A DNA stretch of 64,000 nt, taken from NCBI RefSeq assembly GCF_035481615.1, contig NZ_JAYKOT010000003.1, positions 1 through 64,000 on the forward strand. The letters run 5' to 3'. Shown here in pieces: positions 51,707 to 61,212 of the stretch. The notes beneath the pieces are model-generated. The model was given only the letters and a program-made list of their open reading frames with translations, did no database searches and was not told the origin of the DNA. The DNA is from Citroniella saccharovorans (GTDB lineage: Bacteria; Bacillota; Clostridia; Tissierellales; Peptoniphilaceae). The position numbers and the translations under genes were made by a program. Position 1 is the first letter of the stretch; the number at the start of each line of letters is the position of its first letter.

Positions 51707-53240
51707 AAAATTATGCTGTATTTTCTTTTCACTTGCACTTATTTTTGGTTTTGCTAGTGCAAATGAAAGGATAGCTGGTGATAACAGATATAGGACTGCT
51801 ATTGAGATTTCTAAAAAAACCTATGAGAATTCAGATTATATTCTAATGGTAAATGGCGAAAGATATTTTGATGCTTATGCTGCTTCTGCCCTTGCCTATA
51901 ATTTAAAAGCTCCAATTCTATTAACTGATGATGGTGGAGTTGGCGAATTTACTAAAGCTGAAATTAAAAGGCTTGGTGCAAAAAATGCTATTTTAATAGG
52001 TGGAGAAAATACTTTAGGACCAAAAATAGAAAAAGATTTAAAATCTTTAGGTCTTGAACTTGAAAGGATTTCTGGAGCAGATAGATTTGAAACATCTATT
52101 AAAATTCTAGAAAAAATTAGAGAAATTACTGATATTTCGTCTATTATGGTAGCTAGAAGTGAAGCTGATGCCTTAAGCTCAAGTGCATATAGAAGGGGAA
52201 ATATTCCTCTAGTTTTACTTGATAAATCAAACATAACCGAGGTTAAACACCTTGGACTTTCTATAACCGCTTTAGGCGGAGAGAATATGATAAACAATAA
52301 TGAGTTAGAATATCTTTCAGCTGAAAGGATTGCAGGTAAGGATAGGTTTGAAACTAGCAAAATCATAGCTAAATTAAACTTGGAAGAAAATGAAGCCAAG
52401 GACGTTTTATTAGTAAATGCAAATTCATTTATTGATGCCTTAACTGTTTCTTCCTATGCAATAAAAAATAATATGAATATTTTACTAAGTCCTGGGGATT
52501 ATATTGAAAAGGAAACTGGTTCTTATATTAAAGAAAATTCTCCAAAGATTATTTTTGTCGGCGGAGAAAGTCAAATTGCTAGCGATACTTTAAAATATAC
52601 TAAACCAAGACCTAAGGGAAGAGTAATTGATCCAAATAAGCCAATGCTTGCCTTAACTTTTGATGATGGACCAGCTATAGGGTCTACAAGAAGGATTTTG
52701 GATGTTTTAAAGAAATACGACCAAAGGGCGACTTTCTTTGTTCTAGGATCTTCTATCGGTGGAGAAAGAGCCAAAACTTTACAAAGGACAAATAAAGAAG
52801 GTCACCAAATAGGAAGTCACTCATATAGCCATCCATTTTTCACAAAACTTTCAAAAGCTTCTATCGACTCTGAACTTTCCAAAACTTCAGATAGGATAAA
52901 TGCAACCATTGGAAAAAGGCCAGTTCTTTTTAGACCACCTTACGGAGATTATAATAGTTTTGTAAGAAGTAATTCTCCTTATCCTCTAATTCTTTGGTCA
53001 GTTGACACAAGAGACTGGGAATCTAGAAATGCTGATACAACATACAGAAGGGTAATGGATGGAGCAAAGGATGGAGCTATTATTCTAATGCACGATATTC
53101 ATGATCCTACAGCAGAAGCTGTAGAAAGAATTGTTCCAGCCTTGGTTAAAAAAGGATTCCAATTAGTTACAGTATCTGAACTTTTTGAGTATAGAGGCGG
53201 ATCACTTAAGGCTGGAGTAGCTTATTCAAGTGCTAATTAA
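51699..53240 (+). CDS. Secreted CWB2-repeat polysaccharide deacetylase
   Basis: 513 residues. Signal peptide (LCCIFFSLALIFGFASA), three cell-wall-binding type 2 repeats (RIAGDNRYRTAIEISKK, RISGADRFETSIKI, RIAGKDRFETSKIIA; residues about 20-300), then a NodB deacetylase (PF01522): LALTFDDGP, IGSHSYSHP, RPPYGDYN, LWSVDTRDWE, ILMHDIHD. The Asp, His-His and Arg motifs of the active site are all present. CWB2 repeats hold the protein on the wall, where it may deacetylate peptidoglycan or wall polysaccharide. ATG 51699 follows GAGGAGGG. Confidence 0.92.
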   Translation: MFKKLCCIFFSLALIFGFASANERIAGDNRYRTAIEISKKTYENSDYILMVNGERYFDAYAASALAYNLKAPILLTDDGGVGEFTKAEIKRLGAKNAILIGGENTLGPKIEKDLKSLGLELERISGADRFETSIKILEKIREITDISSIMVARSEADALSSSAYRRGNIPLVLLDKSNITEVKHLGLSITALGGENMINNNELEYLSAERIAGKDRFETSKIIAKLNLEENEAKDVLLVNANSFIDALTVSSYAIKNNMNILLSPGDYIEKETGSYIKENSPKIIFVGGESQIASDTLKYTKPRPKGRVIDPNKPMLALTFDDGPAIGSTRRILDVLKKYDQRATFFVLGSSIGGERAKTLQRTNKEGHQIGSHSYSHPFFTKLSKASIDSELSKTSDRINATIGKRPVLFRPPYGDYNSFVRSNSPYPLILWSVDTRDWESRNADTTYRRVMDGAKDGAIILMHDIHDPTAEAVERIVPALVKKGFQLVTVSELFEYRGGSLKAGVAYSSAN

Positions 53241-53275
53241 TTTTTAAAATAATATTATTTTCTAATTAAAAAAAT

Positions 53276-53304
53276 TTGTGCTGGGAAATAGAATCAAGTA
53301 TAAT
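53276..53304 (+). promoter_or_regulatory. Promoter of the TauE/SafE gene
   Basis: TTGTGC (53276-53281), 17 bp, TATAAT (53299-53304). Confidence 0.65.
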
Positions 53305-53336
53305 TAGTTCATAATAAGTTTTAAGGAAGTATTTTT

Positions 53337-54092
53337 ATGAATGTTAATCTATATTTGCTCCTTCCACTACTATTTTTGGCAGCTTTTGTAGATGCTGTTA
53401 GTGGAGGAGGCGGGGTAATAAGTATCCCATCATACCTTATTACAGGATTTCCCATAATAAATGCACTAGCTGTAAATAAATTTTCTATGGCTATTTCGAC
53501 AGGGGTAGCCATAAGAAATTTTTATAAAAAAGGAGAAGTGGAAGAAAAGCTTATTAAGAAACTTATTCCATTTTCTTTCATTGGTTCAATTATAGGTTCT
53601 ATAATTGTTGTAAATCTAAATCCTAATTTTTTAAAACCTTTTGCAATAATTATTCTTATTGTAATTGGAATATACTCTCTTTTTAAAAAGGATATGGGAC
53701 TAGTTGACAGAAGGGAGGAAATTGGAGAAAAAGCCTTTTTAAAGATGAGTATAATTTCTTTAATTATAGGATTTTATGATGGTTTTTTTGGACCTGGTAC
53801 AGGCTCTTTTCTAATTTTTGCATTTATCAAAATCTATGGATTTGACTATCTTAGAGCTTCAGCAAATGCAAAAATTTTAAACCTGACTAGCAACTTAGCT
53901 GCTCTTATAACTTTTATTGTAAGTGGAAAGGTAATTTTCTCCTACGCAATAATAATAACTTTAGTTATGGTTATAGGGGCATATATTGGATCTAAGTTTG
54001 CACTTAAAAGAGGGGCTAGTATAGTAAAGCCTTTCTTTGTAACTATGGCAATTCTTGCATCAGCAAAAATGCTAATAGAATATTTTATATAA
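53337..54092 (+). CDS. TauE/SafE-family permease
   Basis: 251 residues with about eight membrane segments in two similar halves; FVDAVSGGGGVISIPSYLI opens the first and GFYDGFFGPGTGSFLIFAFI the second, the signature of PF01925. Members export or import small organic sulfonates or sulfite. It is followed after 10 nt by the large surface protein gene, probably in one transcript from its own promoter. Confidence 0.9.
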   Translation: MNVNLYLLLPLLFLAAFVDAVSGGGGVISIPSYLITGFPIINALAVNKFSMAISTGVAIRNFYKKGEVEEKLIKKLIPFSFIGSIIGSIIVVNLNPNFLKPFAIIILIVIGIYSLFKKDMGLVDRREEIGEKAFLKMSIISLIIGFYDGFFGPGTGSFLIFAFIKIYGFDYLRASANAKILNLTSNLAALITFIVSGKVIFSYAIIITLVMVIGAYIGSKFALKRGASIVKPFFVTMAILASAKMLIEYFI

Positions 54093-54102
54093 GGAGGAAA
54101 AT

Positions 54103-56646
54103 ATGAAAAGAAATATTAAGAAAATAGTTGCTTTATCATTAGCAGCAACACTTATAACACAGCCAGTGGCAAATTTAAAAAATATTGCTCTAGCAACAGA
54201 ATCTACTCAAACTAAAGAATATAAAATGCCTGAATCTTCTATGGATGGTATTTTAAAAAAAGCAAATGAGTATAGAAATGAAATTTTAGCAAAGGTTGAC
54301 TCTAAGGCAAATGACCCTAAATTCAAACCTCTAATTGAAAAACTTAAAGATGAAAAGACTCTAGAGGGTATATTTAGAAAGTCTTATGAACTTGAAGCAA
54401 AATTTAATGACGAAGAAAATAATGAAAAAGCTTTTAATAATTTAAAGGCTAAAACAGTAGGCTTAAAGGAATTAATCCACTCATCTGAAGCATATAAAAA
54501 AGCTAGTGATGAAGATAAGGGAAAAATGGACAAGGCTTTTGGATTAGCAGTTAGCATAGAAAATGTAATGACTACACTTAAATCCTATACTTCTTCTTTT
54601 GAGCTTGAAAAGGTAAATAGAAATATATTTTTAGTTACAAGAAAAGAACTTGAAAAGAGTGATTTAGAAAGTAAGGATGTATTTAAAAATGCCGATAAAA
54701 AATTAAAGGATAAATACACTGAACTTAAAAATTTATTTTTATCTGACTATAATAAGGAAAGTAGTTATATATCTGCTAAGGAAGAGTTAAATAAGGCTAA
54801 AGAAGCTTTAAATGGTATTTCAGATGAAAATTTAAATATGAAAAATAAACTTATAGAATTAATTGGCCTTATTGGAGAGGTTGATACAAATTTAAAAGCT
54901 ATAAAGACAGAAGTTCAAAGTGCAATAGATAAAAATGAAACTGAAAGATTTAATGAATTATATCATGTTTTAGTTTTTGAATTTGTTAGTAAAAACTATA
55001 AGCTAGCAGATTTTGAAGATGAGTTTAAAAAAATCAATCAAATAGCAGAAAAAGTTATGAAGATGAATTCTTTTAAACAATTACCAGAGGCAAAAAGACA
55101 AAAGATTTCTAAACTTGCAGGGGATGCACTAAGACTATATAATGATATAAATGCTGCTGGTTTAAATATAATGGACGTTTATACAGGTTTAAGAAAAGAA
55201 CTTTTAGATCCAAATAATCCTAAGGATATTTTAGAACTTAAGGAACTTAAAGACTTTATCTTTATTGATAATGAGATTAAACGTGTGACAGAACTTAAAG
55301 AGTCTAAGGCTTATAAAGCTTTAAAAGATGATAATGAAAAAGATAAGGCTATTAAAAATAGACTAGAAAATCTTTTAAGAGAACTTAAAGCATATACATT
55401 AACTAGCTCATTAAGCGAAGATCAAATAAAAGAACTTGAACTTAAGTATAAAACTCTAGCTATGGATATAATTGGTGAGCTAGATAAAACTAAGCTAAAA
55501 GAATTAAAGACTGACCTAGGAAATATTTTAGAAAGTGATCTATATAAAGCTTTCTATAAAGGTTTATCAGACGATGAAAAGAAAACTATAAATGAATATA
55601 ATGAAAAAATACAAGCAAAAATTAAAGATGCTCTAGAAAACAAATTAGTTACAGAAGAAAAATTAAAAGAAGTTTATGAACTTGTAAAGAAATATGTTGA
55701 TGTTTTAGGAGAAAGCAAACTATACAGAATTTCTGGAGATGATAGGTATAAAACAAGCGTAGAAATTTCTAAGAAATACTATAAAGCTGAAGAAACTAAA
55801 TATGTTGTTTTAGTTTCAGGAGAAAAATATCCAGATGCATTAGTTGCTTCTACTTTTGCAGACAGTTTAAAGGCTCCAATTCTACTAACTGCAAAAGATA
55901 AGATTCAAAAATCTGTTTTAAAAGAAATTGAAAGACTTGAACCTGAAAAAGTATATGTAATTGGCGGAAAAGATTCTATATCTGATAAGGCTTTAGAAGC
56001 ATTAAAAGAAATCAAAACTGAAAGAATTGCTGGTGATGACAGGTACGAAACATCTACAAAACTTGCAGAACTTGTAAAAAAAGCAAATAAAGATTCTCAA
56101 AATGTAATTTTTGCAAGTGGGGAAAACTTTGCTGACGCCCTAAGCTCATCTTATCTTTCTGTTACCAAAAAAGCACCTATACTTTTAGTTGGAAAGGATA
56201 TTCTTCCAGAAGTTACAAAAGACTTCTTAAAAGAATATGATAAAGCAAATGAATTTTATGCAGTTGGTGGCGTAAATAGCATATCTAATAAAGTTATTAA
56301 AAAGATAGATAAAGATGTAAAAAGACTTTCTGGAGAAGATAGGTTTGAAACATCAGTTAAGGTTGCAATGGAAGCTAACAAGGATGGCAAAAAAGTATTT
56401 GTTACAAATGGTATAAAATTTGCAGATAGCTTGTCTTCAGGAGCTGCAGTTGGAATTCAAGAAAGAGCTATTATTTTGGTTGAAAAATCTAGAATTTCTA
56501 AAGCAGTTAAGAATTATTTAAAAAATGTTAATGATATTGTAATAGTTGGCGGAGAAGATAGTGTTGAAGAAGATCTATTAAAGGAATATGGAAATAAAAA
56601 AATTGTAAAAGAAGATGTGCTTAAATTTATAAAAGATAATAAATAA
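54103..56646 (+). CDS. Large CWB2-repeat surface protein
   Basis: 847 residues. Signal peptide (VALSLAATLITQPVANLKNIALA), an about 510-residue helical, Lys/Glu-rich middle part (residues 40-545) without known domain, and three CWB2 repeats at the C-terminus (RISGDDRYKTSVEISKKYY, RIAGDDRYETSTKLAEL, RLSGEDRFETSVKVAME) that bind secondary wall polymer. The helical part probably extends from the cell as an adhesin or structural layer; this is inference. AAGGAGG ribosome binding site. Confidence 0.88.
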   Translation: MKRNIKKIVALSLAATLITQPVANLKNIALATESTQTKEYKMPESSMDGILKKANEYRNEILAKVDSKANDPKFKPLIEKLKDEKTLEGIFRKSYELEAKFNDEENNEKAFNNLKAKTVGLKELIHSSEAYKKASDEDKGKMDKAFGLAVSIENVMTTLKSYTSSFELEKVNRNIFLVTRKELEKSDLESKDVFKNADKKLKDKYTELKNLFLSDYNKESSYISAKEELNKAKEALNGISDENLNMKNKLIELIGLIGEVDTNLKAIKTEVQSAIDKNETERFNELYHVLVFEFVSKNYKLADFEDEFKKINQIAEKVMKMNSFKQLPEAKRQKISKLAGDALRLYNDINAAGLNIMDVYTGLRKELLDPNNPKDILELKELKDFIFIDNEIKRVTELKESKAYKALKDDNEKDKAIKNRLENLLRELKAYTLTSSLSEDQIKELELKYKTLAMDIIGELDKTKLKELKTDLGNILESDLYKAFYKGLSDDEKKTINEYNEKIQAKIKDALENKLVTEEKLKEVYELVKKYVDVLGESKLYRISGDDRYKTSVEISKKYYKAEETKYVVLVSGEKYPDALVASTFADSLKAPILLTAKDKIQKSVLKEIERLEPEKVYVIGGKDSISDKALEALKEIKTERIAGDDRYETSTKLAELVKKANKDSQNVIFASGENFADALSSSYLSVTKKAPILLVGKDILPEVTKDFLKEYDKANEFYAVGGVNSISNKVIKKIDKDVKRLSGEDRFETSVKVAMEANKDGKKVFVTNGIKFADSLSSGAAVGIQERAIILVEKSRISKAVKNYLKNVNDIVIVGGEDSVEEDLLKEYGNKKIVKEDVLKFIKDNK

Positions 56647-56657
56647 ATTAATTTTTT

Positions 56658-56685
56658 AGGGCTAGCCTAGCTAGCTCTTTTTTTG
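56658..56685 (+). terminator. Terminator after the CWB2 protein gene
   Basis: AGGGCTAG (56658-56665) with CTAGCTCT (56671-56678), one G-T, 5-nt loop, seven or more T. Confidence 0.9.
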
Positions 56686-56800
56686 TGAAATTTTTTAAGA
56701 GAATATTTAAGACTATGAAATAATAATTTTTAAGAAGGTGAGTTAAGTATAGATTTAATTTTTGACTGAATAGGCAGTTTTATAAGCTTTTATCTATTTT

Positions 56801-56806
56801 GGGTAT
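56801..56806 (+). promoter_or_regulatory. GGGTAT element before the ATP-cone gene
   Basis: GGGTATATAT located 35 bases before the ATG, as in three other promoters here. The nearest GTTT-like -35 (GTTTTA, 56777-56782) has an 18-bp spacer, longer than expected. Confidence 0.35.
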
Positions 56807-56840
56807 ATATTATATATAGATATTTTTTGGAGGGAATAGT

Positions 56841-57257
56841 ATGAATAAAGATAAAATGAACACACTTGCTGATCAAATAATTGAATGTGTCAAAAATGAT
56901 AAAGATGATTTTGATGCTTATAAGATAATTGCTGTTCTTGATGATTTAAAAAGACTTGTTTTAGCTAAACTTTATGAAGGCAAGGAAGGCTTATTTGTAA
57001 TTAAAAGAAGGGGAGGAGTAGAAGCTTTTGATGAAGTTAAGCTAGCAAATAACTTAGCTAAAGCCTCAGATGATGCTAAGACTCCACTTAATGAGTCAGA
57101 CCTATCTATCTTAGTTAAAGACGTTAAGAAAAAAGCAATTGAAGATCATGGAGATAATTTAATCGAGTCAAAAGATATTATAATTTTTGTATTGGAAACC
57201 TTAAAAAATGCTGGACTAAAAGATATGTATGAAGTTTATAAAAGATTTAATGGTTAG
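56841..57257 (+). CDS. Stand-alone ATP-cone protein
   Basis: 138 residues. The C-terminal about 90 residues are an ATP-cone (PF03477): FVIKRRGGVEAFDEVKLANN, LNESDLSILVKDVKKKAIED, IESKDIIIFVLETLKNAGL, KDMYEVYKRF. The first 50 are a helical extension. The zinc ribbon of NrdR is missing and there is no reductase domain, so it is not NrdR or NrdA/D. It may bind ATP/dATP as a regulator of something unknown. GGAGGG ribosome binding site; 9 nt before the next gene. Confidence 0.83.
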   Translation: MNKDKMNTLADQIIECVKNDKDDFDAYKIIAVLDDLKRLVLAKLYEGKEGLFVIKRRGGVEAFDEVKLANNLAKASDDAKTPLNESDLSILVKDVKKKAIEDHGDNLIESKDIIIFVLETLKNAGLKDMYEVYKRFNG

Positions 57258-57266
57258 GAAAGAAAA

Positions 57267-58199
57267 ATGAAAGTAAGTTTATTAGAACCCTTAAATATTA
57301 GTAAGGAAAAAATTATTGAATTTTCAGAAAAACTCGCTGATTTAGATGTAGAATTTGAGTATTTTTCTAAAATTGCTCAAAGTAGTGATGAATTACAGGA
57401 AAGAGTATTAGATTCAGACATTGCAATAATTGCCAACCATCCTTTTAGAAAAGAAGCTTTTTCAAATTCAAAGAATTTAAAACTTATTGCAGTTGCATTT
57501 ACTGGCTTAGATCATGTTGATGTAAATTTTGCCAAGGAAAATGGAGTAGAAGTTGTAAATGCAGGAGGATACGCTAACAACTCTGTTGCCGAACTTTCCA
57601 TTGGTTTAACTTTAGATTTATTTAGAAAAATAAGCTTTCAAGATAGAACCATAAGAAAGGCAGGAAGGGGAAGCATTGGTAGGGAAATTAAAGGTAAAAC
57701 AGTTGGGATTGTTGGAACTGGAGCTATAGGAACTAGGTGTGCTGAGCTTTACAAGGCTTTTGGAGCAAATGTAATTGGTTATAATAGGAGTGAAAAAGAA
57801 GATTTCAAAAAAATTGGAGAGTATAGAAGCTGGGAAGAAGTTTTCAAAAAGTCTGATATTATTTCACTTCACTTGCCACTAACAGAAGAAACCGAAAATA
57901 TAGTTTCTTCTAAAGAGTTTTCTCTTATGAAGCCATCTAGCATAATTATTAATGTGAGTAGGGGAAAGGTTATAGATACTAATGCCCTTTACAATGCCTT
58001 AAAAGAAGGAAGTATTGCAGGCTGTGGACTTGATGTTTTTGAAAAAGAACCACCACTAGATAAAGACTATAAATTATTTGAATTAGAAAATGTAATCCTA
58101 AGCCCCCATATTGGTTATTTTACAGAGGAAGCTATGGATAAGAGGGCTGATATAATTTTTAATAAGGTATTAGATTTTATAAAAAGTCACAATAATTAA
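57267..58199 (+). CDS. D-isomer-specific 2-hydroxyacid dehydrogenase
   Basis: 310 residues. NAD-binding Rossmann motif GIVGTGAIGTRCAELYKAFG; catalytic Arg in INVSRGKVIDTNAL, Glu in LDVFEKEPPLD and His in ILSPHIGYFTEEAMD; substrate-domain NAGGYANNSVAELSIGLTLD. Reduces 2-oxo acids to D-2-hydroxy acids (lactate, glycerate or similar); the exact substrate cannot be told. It follows the ATP-cone gene closely in one transcript. Confidence 0.92.
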   Translation: MKVSLLEPLNISKEKIIEFSEKLADLDVEFEYFSKIAQSSDELQERVLDSDIAIIANHPFRKEAFSNSKNLKLIAVAFTGLDHVDVNFAKENGVEVVNAGGYANNSVAELSIGLTLDLFRKISFQDRTIRKAGRGSIGREIKGKTVGIVGTGAIGTRCAELYKAFGANVIGYNRSEKEDFKKIGEYRSWEEVFKKSDIISLHLPLTEETENIVSSKEFSLMKPSSIIINVSRGKVIDTNALYNALKEGSIAGCGLDVFEKEPPLDKDYKLFELENVILSPHIGYFTEEAMDKRADIIFNKVLDFIKSHNN

Positions 58200-58241
58200 A
58201 AATTTATTTATTAAATATAAAATTTTAAGGAAGTGATATAA

Positions 58242-58910
58242 GTGCAAGAGAAGATGGACTCTAGATGTGCAGTGTGTGCAAATACTTACTGTAGAAAAAA
58301 TCAAAAAAATCCCAATAGTCCAATTTGTCCCATGGAGGATGAAGAGCTTTATGAAAAAGCAAAGGAAATAGTTCTTTCAGAGGATTATAATGAGTTTTTC
58401 ATAAATTCTTCCAAGGTTGAAAAAATAGGCTATAATAGGTTTCCTAGAATAAAGGAAATTATGGTTTTTATAAAAATGATGGGTTATAAAAGAGTTGGCT
58501 TAGCTTTTTGTGGCGGACTTATGAATGAAGCAAGGATAGTTGATAGGATATTTAGAGAAAATGGAATTAATTTGATATCTGCTATGTGCAAAACTGGTGG
58601 GTGCGATAAATGTCAGGTTGGCTTAAAGGAAGAAGAAAAATTAAGACCAGGAGAATTTGAACCTATGTGTAACCCTGTTGCTCAAGCCCTAATTTTAAAT
58701 AAAGAAAAGACAGAATTTAATATCGTTATGGGACTTTGTGTTGGTCATGACAGTCTTTTTTATAAATTTTCAGATAGCTTGGTAACAACTCTTATTGTAA
58801 AGGATAGAAACACAGGTCACAACCCAGTTGCAGCTATATATGGAGCGGATGGTTACTTCAAAGATAGGATAAAGGTAAGTGAAAGTGACCTTGAAATAAA
58901 AAAAGATTAG
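58242..58910 (+). CDS. DUF1847 metal-binding protein
   Basis: 222 residues with many conserved Cys: CAVCANTYCRK, ICPMEDE, LAFCGGLMNEARIV, CKTGGCDKCQVG, PMCNPVAQALILN and GLCVGHDSLF. This matches DUF1847 (PF08901), a Cys-rich family of unknown activity common in anaerobic clostridia. GTG start with AAGGAAGTG upstream. No partner gene is obvious. Confidence 0.87.
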   Translation: MQEKMDSRCAVCANTYCRKNQKNPNSPICPMEDEELYEKAKEIVLSEDYNEFFINSSKVEKIGYNRFPRIKEIMVFIKMMGYKRVGLAFCGGLMNEARIVDRIFRENGINLISAMCKTGGCDKCQVGLKEEEKLRPGEFEPMCNPVAQALILNKEKTEFNIVMGLCVGHDSLFYKFSDSLVTTLIVKDRNTGHNPVAAIYGADGYFKDRIKVSESDLEIKKD

Positions 58911-58939
58911 GAATTTCTGCTTTTAAAAATAATAATATA

Positions 58940-58948
58940 TGTTATAAT
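58940..58948 (+). promoter_or_regulatory. Extended -10 promoter of the lipoprotein gene
   Basis: TGT-TATAAT, 23 bases before the GTG start codon. Confidence 0.6.
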
Positions 58949-58970
58949 TATTTTAAGGAGAGTGGAATTT

Positions 58971-59423
58971 GTGAAGAAGATAATATTTATAGGAGCTTTA
59001 TCCTTAATTTTACTTACGTCTTGTAAAAAGACAAAAACTATGGATGATCTTTCTGGACTTAGAGATTCCAATAAAACTGTTAATTATATAGTTGTTACAG
59101 ATGAAGAAAGAGATGACACAATTTTTATACTTACAGGAGAAAAAAGAGAAAGAGAAGAAAAAACTAACTTTGAAATTCCTGCAGATTTGGATGAAGAAAA
59201 AAGCGAATTAAATACTGATATTAATAGTCCCAAAAAAAATGAAAGACCTCAAGAAGAAGATAAAACACCAATAGAAACAAATGAAATTACAATAGAACCA
59301 CCAGAAGATAGAAATCCTATTGAAGAAAATCATCTGGGAAATACTGGCGAAGATAGTCCTAATGAGGATCCTGAAGTAAGTTTACCTGATGGAGAAGATG
59401 GAGCTATTAGCTTGCAAGACTAA
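58971..59423 (+). CDS. Small acidic lipoprotein
   Basis: 150 residues. Signal peptide with lipobox (IIFIGALSLILLTSC, Cys about 17). The mature part has no known domain and is rich in Glu, Asp, Pro and Asn (EEKSELNTDINSP, PNEDPEVSLPDGEDG), so it is likely unstructured. The GTG at 58971 is placed 10 bases after AAGGAG; the GTG at 58962 is too close. Monocistronic, with promoter and terminator of its own. Confidence 0.78.
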   Translation: MKKIIFIGALSLILLTSCKKTKTMDDLSGLRDSNKTVNYIVVTDEERDDTIFILTGEKREREEKTNFEIPADLDEEKSELNTDINSPKKNERPQEEDKTPIETNEITIEPPEDRNPIEENHLGNTGEDSPNEDPEVSLPDGEDGAISLQD

Positions 59424-59427
59424 GATT

Positions 59428-59462
59428 AAAGCCTTTTTTCAAATTTGAAAAAGGGCTTTTTT
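59428..59462 (+). terminator. Terminator after the lipoprotein gene
   Basis: AAAGCC-TTTTTTCAAA paired with TTTGAAAAA-GGGCTTT, followed by T-run. Confidence 0.85.
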
Positions 59463-59536
59463 TAAAACCAAATTAGAATTTAAATTAACCTATTAACATA
59501 TAAAATTTAAAAGTTTATTATTTCTAGGAGCTAAAT

Positions 59537-60817
59537 ATGAATAAAGCAAAAATAAAAAATAAGGAAAAGATAGAATTTTTACTTTTATACTCTTTTGGGT
59601 TTTATTTAATTATCTGTGCATTTTTTTTAAATAGTCCAGGGGAAATTTTTGATGGAATGAAAGTTATTCTTACTTCTTCCGGAAAACTTATTACAGATTA
59701 TATGGAAATTGCAAATCCTGGTGCAGCACTTTTTAATAGCGGACTTATGACAATTCTTTCAATACTTTTGGCAAGATTTGTTAAATCATCAGTAAGTGGA
59801 CCATTAATTGCAGCTATCTTTATAGTTTCAGGATTCTCATTTTTTGGAAAAAATATTTTTAACACAATTCCGATAACTATAGGCGTTTTTTTATATGCAA
59901 GATTTATAAAAATGCCACTTAAGTCTTTTTTATTAGCATGCCTTTTTGGTTCCTGCCTAGGACCACTTGTTAGCGAAATTGCTTTTAGCTTGGGATTTGG
60001 TGGATTTAAAGCAATATTAATAGCATATATAGTGGGAATATTTGTAGGATTTTTAATTCCTCCTCTTTCCCAATCATTTCTAAGATTTCATCAGGGCTTT
60101 TGCTTATACAATGTGGGTTTTACAGCTGGAATAATAGGAATGTTCATTGCAGCAACTTTAAAAACTTTTGATATAAATATAGAAACTGTAAATTATATTT
60201 ACGATGGAAGCGACTTATATTTAAAAATAATTTTATTCATTTCTTTTTTTATAATGGCTGTTGCTGGATTTATTTACACTGAAAATTTAGGCGAGAGTTA
60301 TAATAATCTAATGAAAAATACTGGCCAATTAGTAGCAGATTTTCTAGAAATATATGGAGGCAGGGTTACTCTTTTTAACATGGGGATTATGGGCATTATA
60401 TCTCTTTTCTTTATTATAATCTTTGGAGGAAAACTTTCTGGCCCAGTAATTGGAGGCATACTTACAATAGTAGGATTTTCAGCATTTGGAAAGCATCCAA
60501 AAAATACAATACCTATACTTTTAGGAGCAAGATTTGCATCAAATGTAAATATTTACGATAAAAATTCAGCTTCTTCAATTATGATTATGCTTTTTGCAAC
60601 AAACCTTGCACCAATAGCTGGGAAATATGGATTTGTTGCAGGACTAATTGCAGGATTTATTCATGTTGGAGTTGTTTCAAATCTTGCCTTTTTACATGGA
60701 GGACTTAATTTATACAATAATGGCTTTGCTGGAGGATTTGTAGCAGGTGCTCTTGTACCAATCTTTGATTCTCTAGTTTTATCATTTAGGAGGTGGAAAA
60801 ACAATGCTAGATTATGA
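59537..60817 (+). CDS. DUF1576 membrane protein
   Basis: 426 residues, ten or more membrane segments in two related halves: GKLITDYMEIANPGAALFNS and GQLVADFLEIYGGRVTLFNM open each, and FSFFGKNIFNTIPITIGVFL / FSAFGKHPKNTIPILLGARF repeat, as do FHQGFCLYNVGFTAG / LHGGLNLYNNGFAGG. This duplication is characteristic of DUF1576 (PF07613), probably a transporter of unknown substrate. It overlaps the next small gene by 14 nt. Confidence 0.87.
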   Translation: MNKAKIKNKEKIEFLLLYSFGFYLIICAFFLNSPGEIFDGMKVILTSSGKLITDYMEIANPGAALFNSGLMTILSILLARFVKSSVSGPLIAAIFIVSGFSFFGKNIFNTIPITIGVFLYARFIKMPLKSFLLACLFGSCLGPLVSEIAFSLGFGGFKAILIAYIVGIFVGFLIPPLSQSFLRFHQGFCLYNVGFTAGIIGMFIAATLKTFDINIETVNYIYDGSDLYLKIILFISFFIMAVAGFIYTENLGESYNNLMKNTGQLVADFLEIYGGRVTLFNMGIMGIISLFFIIIFGGKLSGPVIGGILTIVGFSAFGKHPKNTIPILLGARFASNVNIYDKNSASSIMIMLFATNLAPIAGKYGFVAGLIAGFIHVGVVSNLAFLHGGLNLYNNGFAGGFVAGALVPIFDSLVLSFRRWKNNARL

Positions 60818-61151
60818 TTCAATTATTTCAATAAAAATTTCAAATTCACTTCTTTCATATATGTTTACTAATGGAGTTAAAGATATAACCGTTAGAATAG
60901 TTTCTAAAGAAGACTCCATTCAGGTAATAGCTGAAGGAAAAACAGATAGGGAGCCAAAAGACCTTGATGAGCTAAATAAGCTTATCAAAAAAGAGAGATT
61001 GGGATCTGTAGAGGACTTCTATGGGAATATGCTTGGAATAAGTGATAATGTAAATGATATCGGGCTTTTAGGATCTATGGTAGACGATGGGCTTATAGTA
61101 TATGATAGCGGTCTATTAACATTTTACGCAACAAGATATAAAGATAAATAA
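60804..61151 (+). CDS. Small protein coupled to the DUF1576 gene
   Basis: 115 residues, soluble: ISNSLLSYMFTNGVKDITVR, LDELNKLIKKERLGSVEDFY, GLLGSMVDDGLIVYDSGLLT. AGGAGGTGG lies inside the end of the DUF1576 gene and the frames overlap, so both are made together; a partner or regulator of the membrane protein is likely. No family recognised. Confidence 0.72.
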   Translation: MLDYDSIISIKISNSLLSYMFTNGVKDITVRIVSKEDSIQVIAEGKTDREPKDLDELNKLIKKERLGSVEDFYGNMLGISDNVNDIGLLGSMVDDGLIVYDSGLLTFYATRYKDK

Positions 61152-61155
61152 AATA

Positions 61156-61190
61156 AAAAGCAGTTATATCAAAATACAACTGCTTTTTTA
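61156..61190 (+). terminator. Terminator of the DUF1576 operon
   Basis: AAAAAGCAGTT (61156-61166) with AACTGCTTTTT (61179-61189) and a T-run. Confidence 0.85.
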
Positions 61191-61212
61191 ATGCAAAATT
61201 CTTTCTATCAAA

